Below the pieces are notes generated by a model that saw only the letters and a list, made by a program, of their open reading frames with translations, had not been told where the DNA came from and did not search any database. The position numbers and the translations under genes are program-made. Positions 51,842-60,942 of a DNA stretch of 64,000 nt are shown here, in pieces. How positions within the stretch are numbered: position 1 is the stretch's first letter; each line of letters begins with the position of its first letter. This DNA is from Chitinimonas taiwanensis DSM 18899 (GTDB lineage Bacteria > Pseudomonadota > Gammaproteobacteria > Burkholderiales > Chitinimonadaceae). The stretch is taken from positions 1 to 64,000 of the forward strand of contig NZ_FPKR01000010.1 of NCBI RefSeq assembly GCF_900119825.1, read 5' to 3'.

Positions 51842-53137
51842 ATGCAAACCGTTTCCCCCTCCGCCGCATTGGCGGCGCAACGCCCTTTGGGTCGCAGCGA
51901 TTACAAGACCCTGGCCCTGGCTGCGCTTGGCGGCGCGCTGGAGTTCTACGACTTCATCATCTTCGTCTTCTTCGCCACTGTTATCGGCCAGCTGTTCTTC
52001 CCGCCCGAGATTCCCGACTGGCTGCGCCAGCTACAGACCTTCGGCATCTTCGCCGCCGGTTATCTGGCCCGCCCGCTCGGCGGCATCATCATGGCCCACT
52101 TCGGTGATCTGCTGGGGCGCAAGCGCATGTTCGCGCTCAGCATCCTCCTGATGTCGGTGCCCACACTGTTGATGGGCTTGCTGCCCACCTATGCCAGCAT
52201 CGGCCTGGCTGCGCCGATTGCGCTGCTCGCCCTGCGCATCCTGCAGGGCGCGGCGGTGGGTGGCGAAGTGCCGGGTGCCTGGGTGTTTGTGGCCGAGCAT
52301 GTGCCGGCCAAGCGTATCGGCTATGCCTGCGGCACGCTGACCGCGGGGCTCACTGCCGGCATCCTGCTCGGCTCCCTGGTGGCCACCGCGGCCAATAGCC
52401 TGTTCACCCCGGCCCAGCTGCATGACTACGGTTGGCGCATTCCTTTCCTGCTCGGCGGCATCTTTGGCATCTGCTCGATGTATCTGCGCCGCTGGCTGGA
52501 GGAGACACCGGTGTTTGCCGAGATGAAGCAGAAAAAGGCGCTGGCGGCCGAGCTGCCGCTGAAGACCGTGCTGCGCGAGCATCGCCTGGCCGTGCTGCAG
52601 TCGATGCTGCTGACCTGGATGTTGTCGGCCGGCATCGTGGTGGTGATCCTACTCACGCCGCCCCTGCTGCAGAAGAGCCTAGGCTTTGATGCGGTGACGA
52701 CCTTGCAAGCCAATAGCCTGGCCATCGTCTTCCTGACCATGGGCTGCGTGCTGGCCGGTACGCTGGCCGACCGCTTCGGCGCGCGGCGCGCGATGTTCGG
52801 CGGCGGCTTGCTGCTGGCCCTGTCTAGCGCGCTGTTCTATGGCCTGCTGCCCAGCCATCCGGACAGGCTACTGCCGCTGTATGCCCTGGCTGGCCTTAGC
52901 GTTGGCGTGGCTGGTGCGGTGCCCTATGTGATGATCCGCGCGTTTCCGCCCGCGGTACGCTTTAGCGGGCTGTCCTTCAGCTACAACATGGCTTACGCGA
53001 TCTTCGGCGGGCTGACCCCGATACTGGTCAGCCTATTGGCCAAGGCTACGCCGCTGGCGCCGGCCTACTATGTGGCCGCAGTGGCGCTGATCGGCATGTT
53101 GACCGCGCTGAGCCTGCCGCGCCAGGCGCGTGCTTAG
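51842..53137 (+). CDS. MHS-family MFS transporter (metabolite:H+ symporter)
   Basis: 431 residues from ATG 51842; an earlier frame from 51713 gives a non-family leader. Twelve helices; family marks ALEFYDFIIFVFFATVIGQLFFP, FAAGYLARPLGGIIMAHFGDLLGRKRMF, GGEVPGAWVFVAEHVPAKRIG, and ADRFGARRAMFGGG. This is the ProP/KgtP/CitA-type group that takes up organic acids or compatible solutes with protons. Substrate not defined. Isolated gene; a hairpin at 53177 ends it. Confidence 0.88.
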   Translation: MQTVSPSAALAAQRPLGRSDYKTLALAALGGALEFYDFIIFVFFATVIGQLFFPPEIPDWLRQLQTFGIFAAGYLARPLGGIIMAHFGDLLGRKRMFALSILLMSVPTLLMGLLPTYASIGLAAPIALLALRILQGAAVGGEVPGAWVFVAEHVPAKRIGYACGTLTAGLTAGILLGSLVATAANSLFTPAQLHDYGWRIPFLLGGIFGICSMYLRRWLEETPVFAEMKQKKALAAELPLKTVLREHRLAVLQSMLLTWMLSAGIVVVILLTPPLLQKSLGFDAVTTLQANSLAIVFLTMGCVLAGTLADRFGARRAMFGGGLLLALSSALFYGLLPSHPDRLLPLYALAGLSVGVAGAVPYVMIRAFPPAVRFSGLSFSYNMAYAIFGGLTPILVSLLAKATPLAPAYYVAAVALIGMLTALSLPRQARA

Positions 53138-53176
53138 CGCCTAAGCGATTCACCAAGCTGGCCCTAGTGGCCGGAA

Positions 53177-53210
53177 TGAAAAATGGCGCTATGAGGGCGC
53201 CGTTTTTCAT
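53177..53210. terminator. terminator between MHS transporter and DUF2218 gene
   Basis: ATGAAAAATGGCGC pairs with GCGCCGTTTTTCAT around a 6-base loop (53177-53210), with one T-G pair; bidirectional for the two convergent genes. Confidence 0.8.
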
Positions 53211-53497
53211 GGCTGGCGTGGCTGCCAGTCCAGTGCGGCGTTCTCGGCGCGGCGCATCAGTTGCAGATGGTCCTCGAGCACCTGGCAGACGCGCGCCAGC
53301 AGGGCCGGGTCGGCCGCGGCGGCTTCCAGACGCAGCGTGGCGTCGTCTGCATACAGGCGGCCGATGCCGAAGGGAAAGTGGGCCACGCCCTGCTGGGCGT
53401 CGAAATCGACCGGAATCTTGCGCGCGAAGTGTTTGCACAGCTTGAACAGGAATTGCGCGGCCCGCTTGGTGTGCACGGTGGTGTGGCATTCGATCAT
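53207..53497 (-). CDS. DUF2218 family protein
   Basis: 96 residues, full family length: TTVHTKRAAQFLFKLCKHFARKIPVDFDAQQGVAHFPFGIGRLY, then LRLEAAAADPALLARVCQVLEDHLQLMRRAENAALDW. The LCKHF-K with HF-pattern and the final HL..W are DUF2218 marks. Function unknown. It lies 89 bases after the iron-ABC ATPase gene on the same strand, so it may be the last gene of the iron operon; DUF2218 genes are often found near siderophore or heme systems, which supports an iron-linked role. Confidence 0.85.
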   Translation of the reverse strand: MIECHTTVHTKRAAQFLFKLCKHFARKIPVDFDAQQGVAHFPFGIGRLYADDATLRLEAAAADPALLARVCQVLEDHLQLMRRAENAALDWQPRQP

Positions 53498-53586
53498 GGG
53501 AAGACGGTAAACCTTGAAGAGTGAGGGAGTGGCCGGCCGCGGCGGGCCGGCCTGGATCAGGGCATCTCAAATCGTGTGAGCAGACC

Positions 53587-54354
53587 CTAGGACGGCAGGC
53601 GTTCGAGCACGAATAGCGCTTCGCCGCGGCTGCTGTGTTCGATACGGCCGAGCACGCCATAGACCTCGGCCAGCAGGCTGGGGCTGAGCACCTGCTGCGG
53701 TGGACCGTCGGCCCGACAGCGTCCGCCGGCCAGCACGATGACGCGCGCGCAGCTGCGCAGGGCCAGGTTCAGGTCGTGCAGAGCCAGCAGGGCAACGGCC
53801 TGGCGTTCGGCCACCACGCGTTGCACGGCATCCAGCATGGTCAGCTGCCAGTGCAGGTCGAGCGCGCTATTCGGCTCGTCCAGCAAGAGCAGGCCGGGGC
53901 GGCGCGCGAGCGCCTGGGCCAGCGCTACCATCTGGCGCTGACCACCCGATAGCGTGTCCATGCGCTTGAGCGCCAGTGGCAACAGGCCCAGCTCGGCCAG
54001 CATGGCTTCGCTGGCCTGTTCGGCCTCGCGTGCCGAGGCGCCGGCCGCGCGCAGGCCGCCGAGCAGGAATTCATACACACTGAGCCCCGAGCCCTGAGGC
54101 AGCGCCTGCGGCAGCAGGCCCACGCGGCGCGCCCGCTCGGCGGGGGGCAGTTGGCGCAGCGACACGCCCTGCAGGCTGGCCTCACCCTGGAAGGGCACCA
54201 GGCCGGCCAGGGCATGGATCAGCGTGGATTTGCCGGCGCCATTCGGGCCGATCAGCGCGGTCAGGCTGCCGGCGGGCAGTGGCGGCAGGCTTAGCCCGTC
54301 CAGCACGGTCTGGCCGCCACGCCGCACGCTCAGATTGTCCAGTTGCAAACTCAT
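53587..54354 (-). CDS. iron-chelate ABC transporter ATPase (FecE-type)
   Basis: 255 residues from ATG 54354, overlapping the permease stop (ATGA). Walker A GPNGAGKST, Q-loop LLPQALPQGSG, signature LSGGQRQMVALAQALA, Walker B LLLLDEPNSALDL and switch His in ALHDLNLAL. Drives import of the chelate through the FecCD-type permease. The frame upstream to 55236 is antisense-free noise over the permease gene. Confidence 0.94.
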   Translation of the reverse strand: MSLQLDNLSVRRGGQTVLDGLSLPPLPAGSLTALIGPNGAGKSTLIHALAGLVPFQGEASLQGVSLRQLPPAERARRVGLLPQALPQGSGLSVYEFLLGGLRAAGASAREAEQASEAMLAELGLLPLALKRMDTLSGGQRQMVALAQALARRPGLLLLDEPNSALDLHWQLTMLDAVQRVVAERQAVALLALHDLNLALRSCARVIVLAGGRCRADGPPQQVLSPSLLAEVYGVLGRIEHSSRGEALFVLERLPS

Positions 54355-55397
54355 ACGCCCCCCTTGCGGCTGAGGATGAGCGCGATAAATACCGGCACGC
54401 CGACCAGGGCGGTCACGATGCCGATCGGGATGATCAGGCCCGGCACGATGGTCTTGCTGGCGATGGAGGCCAGCGACAGCATCAGGGCGCCGCACAGCAG
54501 GCTGGCCGGCAGCAGGAAGCGATGCTGCTCGCCCACCAGCAGGCGGGCGATATGCGGGCCTACCAGGCCGACAAAGCCGATGGTGCCGACAAAGGCCAGC
54601 GCTGCCGCGGTCATCAGGCTGACTTCGACCAGGGTGATCGCGCGCAGACGCGCCACATTCACGCCCAGGCTGGCGGCATGGGTTTCCCCGCCGCGCAGCA
54701 GGGTCAACGCCCAGGCGCGCCGCATGGCCAGCGTAAAGCACAACGCCAGCGCCACGCCGATTAGCCCCACATGCTGGAGGCTGGCGCGCGCCAGGCTGCC
54801 CATGCTCCAGAACACGATCTGTTCGAGCGCATTTGCCTCGGCCAGGAATTGCAGCAGCCAGACCAGCGCTTCCAGCGCAAACAGCAGGGCGATGCCGAAT
54901 AGCACCAGGGTGGCGCCGCCACCGCCGTGCCAGCGGCTGAGCAGCAGGATCAGCCCGGTCACGCCCAGCGCACAGGCGAAGGCGGCCAGCGGCACCAGCA
55001 GATTGGCGGGCAGTGGCTGCAGATGCTGGAACACGATGGCCAGCGAGGCGCCGAGCGTGGCGGCCGCGGCGAGGCCGAGCGTGAATGGGCTGGCGAGCGG
55101 ATTGTTCAGCACCGTCTGCATCTGCGCGCCACCTAGGCCCAGCGCGGCGCCCACCACCAGCGCCATCAGCGCATAGGGCAGGCGCACGTCGAACACGATG
55201 ACCCGCTGGGCGGCATCCAGGCTGGCCGGCTGCCACAGGCCGTGCAGCACACTGCCCAGCGACAGGCCGGCCGGGCCGCTGCTCAGGTCGAACAGGAAGC
55301 TGGCCGCCAAGAGCAGGGCCAGCCCGCCCAGCACGGCCAAGCGGCCGCGATTATGGCGCCGGTAGCGCAGCGCGAGCGGCAGATCGTCCGGCTTCAT
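54351..55397 (-). CDS. iron-chelate ABC transporter permease (FecCD-type)
   Basis: 348 residues from ATG 55397, overlapping the binding-protein stop (ATGA). About ten membrane helices, FecCD family marks RLPYALMALVVGAALGLGGAQMQTVLNNPLASPFTLGLAAAATLGASLAI and VGPHIARLLVGEQHRFLLPASLLCGALML, plus the ATPase-contact helix VGTIGFVGLVGPH. Works as a homodimer because only one permease gene is present. Confidence 0.94.
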   Translation of the reverse strand: MKPDDLPLALRYRRHNRGRLAVLGGLALLLAASFLFDLSSGPAGLSLGSVLHGLWQPASLDAAQRVIVFDVRLPYALMALVVGAALGLGGAQMQTVLNNPLASPFTLGLAAAATLGASLAIVFQHLQPLPANLLVPLAAFACALGVTGLILLLSRWHGGGGATLVLFGIALLFALEALVWLLQFLAEANALEQIVFWSMGSLARASLQHVGLIGVALALCFTLAMRRAWALTLLRGGETHAASLGVNVARLRAITLVEVSLMTAAALAFVGTIGFVGLVGPHIARLLVGEQHRFLLPASLLCGALMLSLASIASKTIVPGLIIPIGIVTALVGVPVFIALILSRKGGV

Positions 55398-56512
55398 GGC
55401 GCGCTGACCCAATACAGGCCGGGCAGCGGCACTGGCTGGAAGCGCGCGTAGTACTGCTGCAGCGTGGCTTGCGGATCAAGGCTGCGGAAGCGCGCCGGAT
55501 ACAGCCACTTGGCCAGCACCTGCACGGCCGCCACATGGCTGGCGCTGTAGTTGAAATGATGCGAGAGCGCATGGGCGCGGCCCTGCCGGACTGCCTGCAG
55601 ATGCGTAATGCCCTCGCGCTGCAAGGCGCGCTGCAGGCCGGCCTGGGCGGTGGCGGCATCGATGCCGGCGCCGAGCGGAATGCGCGCGCTCTGCTGGCGC
55701 AAGGTGGTCGGGTTGCCGATGGCGGTGGCCACATACACGCTGGGTTGGCGCTGCAGCAGGAATTCCAGATTCACCGTGCCATGGGCGCCGGGTACCAGCG
55801 GCTTGGCGATATTGTCGCCGCCGGCCAGGTCGACCAGGCGGCCGAGCATGCCATTGCTCAGGGTCTCGCAGCAGCCAAGCGCCAGGCCGACCCGGCTGTC
55901 GATGAAGACCGAGGTCTTCTGCTTGAGGCCAGCCAGGCCCTGGCTGACCTTGGCCAGCTCGGCCTCGTAGAAACGGATGAAGCTGTCGGCCTGGGCCTGA
56001 CGGCCGAGCAGCTCGCCCAAGAGGCGCAGGCTGGGGCGGGTGTTGCGCAAGGGGTCGGCGGTGAAGTCGATGTAGACCACGCTGACGCCGGCTGCCTCCA
56101 GGCGCTGGCGGGTGGCCACATCGCTGGCATCCGGGCCGTGCCCGCCCAGGCCGAAGATGGCCAGGTCCGGGCGCAGGGCCAGCGCCTGCTCGACGCTGAA
56201 GCCGTTGCTGCCACGGCTCAGGCGGCTGATCTTGGCCAGCTCCGGGTAGACGCGCAGGTATTGCGCATACAGGCCGGGGTCGAGCTGGGCGAAGTCGTCC
56301 AGCATGCCGACCACGCGCTGGCGCGGCAGTTCGCGGTCGAGGATGACCAGATTGGTCAGCATGCGGCCTTCGCCGAGCAGGATGCGTTCAAGCTTGGCCG
56401 GGCGTTTGACCGGATGGCCGGCCAGGTCGATCAGGCCATCGGCCAGGCAGGCGAGGGGGGCGAGGGGGGCGAGCAGCAGGCTCAGGCAGAGCCTGCGCAG
56501 AAGGGTAGGCAT
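55394..56512 (-). CDS. periplasmic iron-chelate binding protein
   Basis: 372 residues from ATG 56512 (MPTLLRRLCLSLLLAPLAPLACLA signal peptide); the frame upstream to 56707 overlaps the receptor end. Class III binding-protein fold with the double-lobe pattern: RILLGEGRMLTNLVILDRELPRQRVVGMLDD, GFSVEQALALRPDLAIFG, VSVVYIDFTADPLRNTRPSLRLLGELLG and ASHVAAVQVLAKWLYPARF. Hands the chelate (siderophore or heme; not decided) to the FecCD-type permease. Confidence 0.9.
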   Translation of the reverse strand: MPTLLRRLCLSLLLAPLAPLACLADGLIDLAGHPVKRPAKLERILLGEGRMLTNLVILDRELPRQRVVGMLDDFAQLDPGLYAQYLRVYPELAKISRLSRGSNGFSVEQALALRPDLAIFGLGGHGPDASDVATRQRLEAAGVSVVYIDFTADPLRNTRPSLRLLGELLGRQAQADSFIRFYEAELAKVSQGLAGLKQKTSVFIDSRVGLALGCCETLSNGMLGRLVDLAGGDNIAKPLVPGAHGTVNLEFLLQRQPSVYVATAIGNPTTLRQQSARIPLGAGIDAATAQAGLQRALQREGITHLQAVRQGRAHALSHHFNYSASHVAAVQVLAKWLYPARFRSLDPQATLQQYYARFQPVPLPGLYWVSAP

Positions 56513-56621
56513 CGGTTTTCCTTGTCGGTAGGCAGGGCGGCCTGCGGGTGCAGCCGCCAAGCGTGCATAGGCCAAATCCCGCCTCGTTGGGCGGGATGGG
56601 TGGGGTGAATAAGGGCTAGGG

Positions 56622-58598
56622 TCAGAAGGTCCAGGCGGCTTCCACGCGCACATCGCGCCCGGCCTCGGCATAGCCGAGCTGCTTGTTCTGGTAGCCGTTC
56701 CAGCCATAGGTGGCCTGGTCGTAATAGAACTTGTCGAACAGGTTCTTCACCGCCAGGTTCAGGCTGGGACCCTGCTTGCCGCGTGGCTGCCAGTTTGCGT
56801 ACACATCGTGCACGCCGTAGCCGGCCTTGCGGCGCTGGCTGCTGCTGCCCACCGGCCGGTAATCGAAACCTTCTACCAGGCGCGCATACCAACCTAGCTC
56901 CAGCTTGTCGTCCCAGCCGCGATAGGCGCTGCGCAACACCCAGCTGCGCCCGCTGCTGGTGCCCAGGCCGAGCTCGGCATCGCTGAAGGGCTGGCCATTG
57001 AAGCGCGGCTTGCTGTGCGCCACGCTGAGGCCGGCGCTGAAGCCGCCCTGTGCATAGGCGCTGCCCAGCTCATAGCCGCTGATGCGCGCCGCGCCGGCAT
57101 TCTGGCGGCAGCCGCCGGCGCTGCTCGCGCAGGCCACGGTGGTGATGTAGTTGGCGATCAGCTGGCGATAGGCATTGCCGTTCAGGCTGAAGCCGCCCTG
57201 ACGGTATTCGAAGCCGATTTCGCGGTTGCTGGCCTGCTCGGCCTCAATGTTGGCCACATTCTTCCAGCGCGCGATATCGAGCATGAAGGCCTCCTTCATG
57301 CCCACACCACGCAGGGCCTTCGCATAGCGGAGCTTGAGGCGCAGCGCAGCGTTGGCCTGCCAGACAAGGCCAGCGCTCGGGCTGGCGCCGCTGCTGCGGA
57401 AGGTCTGGCCGTGGTTGTCCTGATAGCGATAGCGATCATGGCGCAGGCCCAGCGACAGCTCGAGCGGGCTGAAGTCGAGCAGGCCCTCGATATAGGCGCC
57501 GCCTACGCTGGCATCCTCGCGGCCGCTGCCGGTCAGATTGTATGGATTACGGATCGCCCGGGCGGCCGAGTCTTCCTCGCGCCAGTTCAGACCGTACTTG
57601 AGCAGATGGGCGCCCAGTGCGCTTTGCAGCGCCAGGTCCACGCCCTGGCTGCGCAGTGCTTCGCCCCAGTTGCGCCCGGCCAGATTGGTGCGCTCGGTTT
57701 CCACCTGGTTGTGATAGGCATTGACTGCCAGTCGGTCCACGCCATGGCCGGGCTGGGCGGTGTAGGCGAGCGTGCTGGTGCGGCGCTGCAGGTTCTGCGG
57801 GATAGGGTCGTTCGGCAGCACCGGATGCGGGAAGGCGACCATATTGGCGCGCGCATCGCGCACGCCCTCGTCTTCGCTGGCCTGGTAGCCGAGGCTGAGC
57901 CGCTGGCCGCTGCCGAGGTCCAGGCCCAGCTTGGCGAGCAGATGCTGCTGCTCGGTATCGGAATGGGCGATCTGGTTGCCCGCGCCATCGCGGTAATTGC
58001 GGGTATCGAGACGGCTGGCCGACAGCAGGAAGTCGGCCTGTTCGCCAAGCTTGCCATAGCTGCTGACCAGGCCGCGCACACCGCGATTGCTGGCTAGGCC
58101 AGCGCTGAGCTTGGCGCCGAAGCGGCGACCATCGGCGAGCAGGTCGCGGCCATCCAGTGTGCTGATGCGGATTGCTCCGCCCAGTGCACCAGGGCCGGCG
58201 CTGGCAGCGGCGGTGCCCTTTTCTACTTCGATGCGCTTGATCAGCTGCGGGTCGATGATCAGCGCGCTCTGGTGGTGGTAGACCTTGCCGCTGTTATATG
58301 CACCGTCCACGGTTATGCTGAGCAGCGACTCCTCCATGCCGCGGATATACACCTTCTGGGCAATCGGGTTGGCGCCGCCGCCTACCGCGATCTCGGCATC
58401 GCGCCGGTACAGATCATTGAGGTCGCGCGCCTGGCTCTGGGCGATGTCGGCGGCGCTGACGGTATTGTCCTGGGTCGGGGTGCTGGCTTCGATGGTGATG
58501 GTGCTCAGCTCGACCTCGTTAGCCAGGGCAAGGCCGCTGAACAGTGGTAGCAAGAGGGCAGCCAGCAAGGTAGGGGTGTGCGGGGGATGGCGATACAT
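56622..58598 (-). CDS. TonB-dependent iron-chelate receptor
   Basis: 658 residues from ATG 58598; the longer frame to 58658 begins inside the Fur box. Signal peptide 1-26, TonB box-like ELSTITIEA, plug domain (about 40-150; VYIRGMEESLLSITVDGAYNSG, EVEKGTAAASAGPGALGGAIRIST) and a 22-strand barrel ending in Phe (VRVEAAWTF) for outer-membrane insertion. First gene of the iron operon; gap of 109 bases to the binding-protein gene. The ligand cannot be read from the sequence. Confidence 0.93.
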   Translation of the reverse strand: MYRHPPHTPTLLAALLLPLFSGLALANEVELSTITIEASTPTQDNTVSAADIAQSQARDLNDLYRRDAEIAVGGGANPIAQKVYIRGMEESLLSITVDGAYNSGKVYHHQSALIIDPQLIKRIEVEKGTAAASAGPGALGGAIRISTLDGRDLLADGRRFGAKLSAGLASNRGVRGLVSSYGKLGEQADFLLSASRLDTRNYRDGAGNQIAHSDTEQQHLLAKLGLDLGSGQRLSLGYQASEDEGVRDARANMVAFPHPVLPNDPIPQNLQRRTSTLAYTAQPGHGVDRLAVNAYHNQVETERTNLAGRNWGEALRSQGVDLALQSALGAHLLKYGLNWREEDSAARAIRNPYNLTGSGREDASVGGAYIEGLLDFSPLELSLGLRHDRYRYQDNHGQTFRSSGASPSAGLVWQANAALRLKLRYAKALRGVGMKEAFMLDIARWKNVANIEAEQASNREIGFEYRQGGFSLNGNAYRQLIANYITTVACASSAGGCRQNAGAARISGYELGSAYAQGGFSAGLSVAHSKPRFNGQPFSDAELGLGTSSGRSWVLRSAYRGWDDKLELGWYARLVEGFDYRPVGSSSQRRKAGYGVHDVYANWQPRGKQGPSLNLAVKNLFDKFYYDQATYGWNGYQNKQLGYAEAGRDVRVEAAWTF

Positions 58599-58639
58599 GG
58601 CGGGTTTCCAGGGGCAGCTTGGCCGGGGTTTAGATTTGT

Positions 58640-58660
58640 AAATGAGAATTGATATCAATA
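58640..58660. promoter_or_regulatory. Fur box before the TonB receptor
   Basis: AATGAGAATTGATATCAATA matches the Fur-type pattern of AT-rich inverted repeats (7-1-7 half sites TGAGAAT and GATATCA). It lies between the receptor and the divergent AraC regulator and should repress both when iron is plentiful. Confidence 0.75.
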
Positions 58661-58748
58661 GAATGGCATTTTGTCATGGCCGGCAACCCCTGTCCTTTGC
58701 CGGCGACAAGCAAACCTTTGCGTAAATGCCATCTGCGAGGAAAAACCG

Positions 58749-59702
58749 ATGAATGCCGCACTGGATGTGGAGGCGCTGCGCGCGCAGCTGCAAGGCCGCG
58801 AGTTGAAGATGTGGAGCGGTGCCCAGGCCGATGCGCCGGTGGTGCAGGGCATGTGGCTGCAGGAGCGGTTGGCATCGGGCCTGGACCTGCATGCGAGCTG
58901 GGTGGCGATACGCCGCCGCCTGCAGGGGCAGGCGCAGATCGAGCCGGGGCTGAAGCTGATCGTCATGCTGCAGGGCAGGGTGGAGATGCAGCTGGGGCGC
59001 GAGCGGGTCAGCGTGGGCGGGCAGGGGCCGGAGTGCCTGCTGCTGGCAGCGCGCGAGGCCGACAGCTTTCTGCGTACCCTGCCGGGCGCCGGCCAGCAGA
59101 AGCAGCTGGTGCTGAGCATGCCGAGCGCCTGGTTCAGCGCCCAGGGCCTGGATGCCCAGCCCGGCTTTGCCCGCAGCGCGGCCTTCTGCCAGCAACAGCT
59201 GGCCTACCAGCGCTGGGTGCCCGATGCGCGCCAGACCGCCCTGGTTGACCAGCTGCTCGATCTGCGCGCCACGCCCGAGCATCTGCAAGCCCTGCATAGC
59301 GAATGCCTGGCCAGCGAGCTGGCGCTCAGTGCGCTGACTCGGCTGCACCAGGCGCAGGCCGAGGCGGGGGCGGGGGCGCCGGCCAGCGGCAGCACGCGCG
59401 GTGTGCAATGCCTGCTTGAGCTGTTGCATAGCGGCGCGGCCGAGGGCTGGAGCCTGGCGCAGATGGCACGCGCGGTGGGCACGAATCCGACCACCCTGCA
59501 GCGCCAGTTCCGCGCCGCACAGGGCTGCAGCGTGTTCGACTACCTGCGCCGCTACAAGCTTGGCCAGGCACGCCAGGCCTTGCTGCATGGCGCCACCGTC
59601 ACCCAGGCGGCGCTGGACGCCGGCTATGGCAGCCCGGCCAATTTCGCCACTGCCTTCAAGCGCCAGTTCGGCCAGACTCCGCGCGCGCTGCGCCCCAGCT
59701 GA
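58749..59702 (+). CDS. AraC-family regulator (PchR-like)
   Basis: 317 residues from ATG 58749 (GAGGA upstream). N-terminal sensing domain of PchR type (SGLDLHASWVAIRRRLQG, GLKLIVMLQGRVEMQLG) and two AraC helix-turn-helix units (WSLAQMARAVGTNPTTLQRQFRAAQGCSVFDYLRRYKLGQARQALLHGATVTQAALDAGYGSPANFATAFKRQFGQTPRAL). Likely activates the divergent iron operon when the chelate is bound, as PchR does with pyochelin. Confidence 0.92.
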   Translation: MNAALDVEALRAQLQGRELKMWSGAQADAPVVQGMWLQERLASGLDLHASWVAIRRRLQGQAQIEPGLKLIVMLQGRVEMQLGRERVSVGGQGPECLLLAAREADSFLRTLPGAGQQKQLVLSMPSAWFSAQGLDAQPGFARSAAFCQQQLAYQRWVPDARQTALVDQLLDLRATPEHLQALHSECLASELALSALTRLHQAQAEAGAGAPASGSTRGVQCLLELLHSGAAEGWSLAQMARAVGTNPTTLQRQFRAAQGCSVFDYLRRYKLGQARQALLHGATVTQAALDAGYGSPANFATAFKRQFGQTPRALRPS

Positions 59703-59723
59703 TCGTCGGCGGGCCTGGGCATG

Positions 59724-59753
59724 AAAAAGCCGCTGCCCAGGCAGCGGCTTTTT
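59724..59753. terminator. bidirectional terminator, araC-type gene / alr
   Basis: AAAAAGCCGCTGCC, loop CA, GGCAGCGGCTTTTT (59724-59753), between the convergent regulator and alanine racemase genes. Confidence 0.9.
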
Positions 59754-59772
59754 ACCGGCAGCGCAGCGCACC

Positions 59773-60840
59773 TCAATCTAGGTAGTTGAGGCGTGCGCGC
59801 TTCAGATTGCAGAAGATCTCGTAGTCGATGGTGCCCGCCGCGGCGGCCACTTCGCTGGCCGGCAGGCCCTCGCCCCACAGGCGTACCGCCGTACCCACAC
59901 CGGCGCCTGGGCAGTCGCTCAGGTCTACGGTCAGCATATCCATGGAAACCCGGCCGATGATGCGGCTGCGCTGGCCGTTCACCAGCACCGGTGTGCCGGC
60001 CGGCACCACGCGTGGATAGCCATCGGCATAGCCGCAGGCCACCACGCCGACGCGGGTCGGCCGCTCGGTATGAAAGCGCGCGCCATAGCCTATCGGCTCG
60101 CCGGCGGCTAGCTCGCGCACCGCCATGATGCGGCTGTCCAGCTGCATGACTGGCTTGGGCCAGTTGGCCAGCACCCGGTCGGTCGCCGCGCCGCCATACA
60201 GCATCACGCCCGCGCGCCCCCAGTCGCCATGCGCCTTTGGCCACGCCAGGATGCCGCCCGAATTACTCAGGCTGGTTTCCAGCCCAAGGCCGGCAACGGC
60301 CTGCTGGAAGCGGTCGATCTGTTGTGGCGTGGCCTGGCTGTCCAATTCGTCGGCACGGGCGAAATGGGTCATCGCCACCAGCTTGGCGATCTTGGGGCTG
60401 GCGCTCAGCCGCTGGGCCACGGCCGGGAATTCATCCGGATGCAGGCCTAGCCTATGCATGCCGCTGTCTATCTTCACCCACACGGTCAGCGGCGCGTTGA
60501 TCTCGGCCGCTTCGATTTCGTCCACCTGCCAGGCGCTGTGCAGCGCGGTCCACAGCTGGTAGTGCTGGATCTGCGCAAGCTCCTGTGCCTCGAACCAGCC
60601 TTCCAGCAGCAGGATGGGCAGCGTGATGCCGGCCTCGCGCAGCTGGATGGCTTCCTCAATGGTCGCCACGCCGAAGCCATCGGCGATATCGGCCAGTGCG
60701 CGCGCGCAGCGCGCCGCGCCATGCCCATAGGCATTGGCCTTGACGATGGCCAGCACGCGCCCGCCATGCAGACGCTTGGCAAGCAGATAGTTATGGCGCA
60801 GGGCCTTCAGATCGATGGTGGCGGTTAGCGGGCGGCTCAT
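59773..60840 (-). CDS. alr: alanine racemase (catabolic type)
   Basis: 355 residues from ATG 60840 (MSRPLTATIDLKALRHNYLLAKRLHGGRVLAIVKANAYGHG), PLP-Lys34. Second-domain Tyr in GYGARFHTERP, and SMDMLTVDLSDCPGAGVG. Interconverts L- and D-alanine. It follows dadA on the same strand with about 100 bases between, so it is the DadX-type racemase of alanine catabolism, though it may also serve the cell wall. Confidence 0.96.
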   Translation of the reverse strand: MSRPLTATIDLKALRHNYLLAKRLHGGRVLAIVKANAYGHGAARCARALADIADGFGVATIEEAIQLREAGITLPILLLEGWFEAQELAQIQHYQLWTALHSAWQVDEIEAAEINAPLTVWVKIDSGMHRLGLHPDEFPAVAQRLSASPKIAKLVAMTHFARADELDSQATPQQIDRFQQAVAGLGLETSLSNSGGILAWPKAHGDWGRAGVMLYGGAATDRVLANWPKPVMQLDSRIMAVRELAAGEPIGYGARFHTERPTRVGVVACGYADGYPRVVPAGTPVLVNGQRSRIIGRVSMDMLTVDLSDCPGAGVGTAVRLWGEGLPASEVAAAAGTIDYEIFCNLKRARLNYLD

Positions 60841-60942
60841 GGAATCGGCTTGGTCGGAACTGGTGCAATTATCGGGCAAAAAATCGCCCGCAGCCCGGTA
60901 CAGTCCGGCGCGGCGGGCAAACACAGGGGAACAGCGTGAAAA

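Noticed and set aside
53587-55236. 549-codon frame joining ATPase to upstream sequence
   Set aside because: Only the part from 54354 is the ATPase; the upstream part overlaps the permease gene out of frame.
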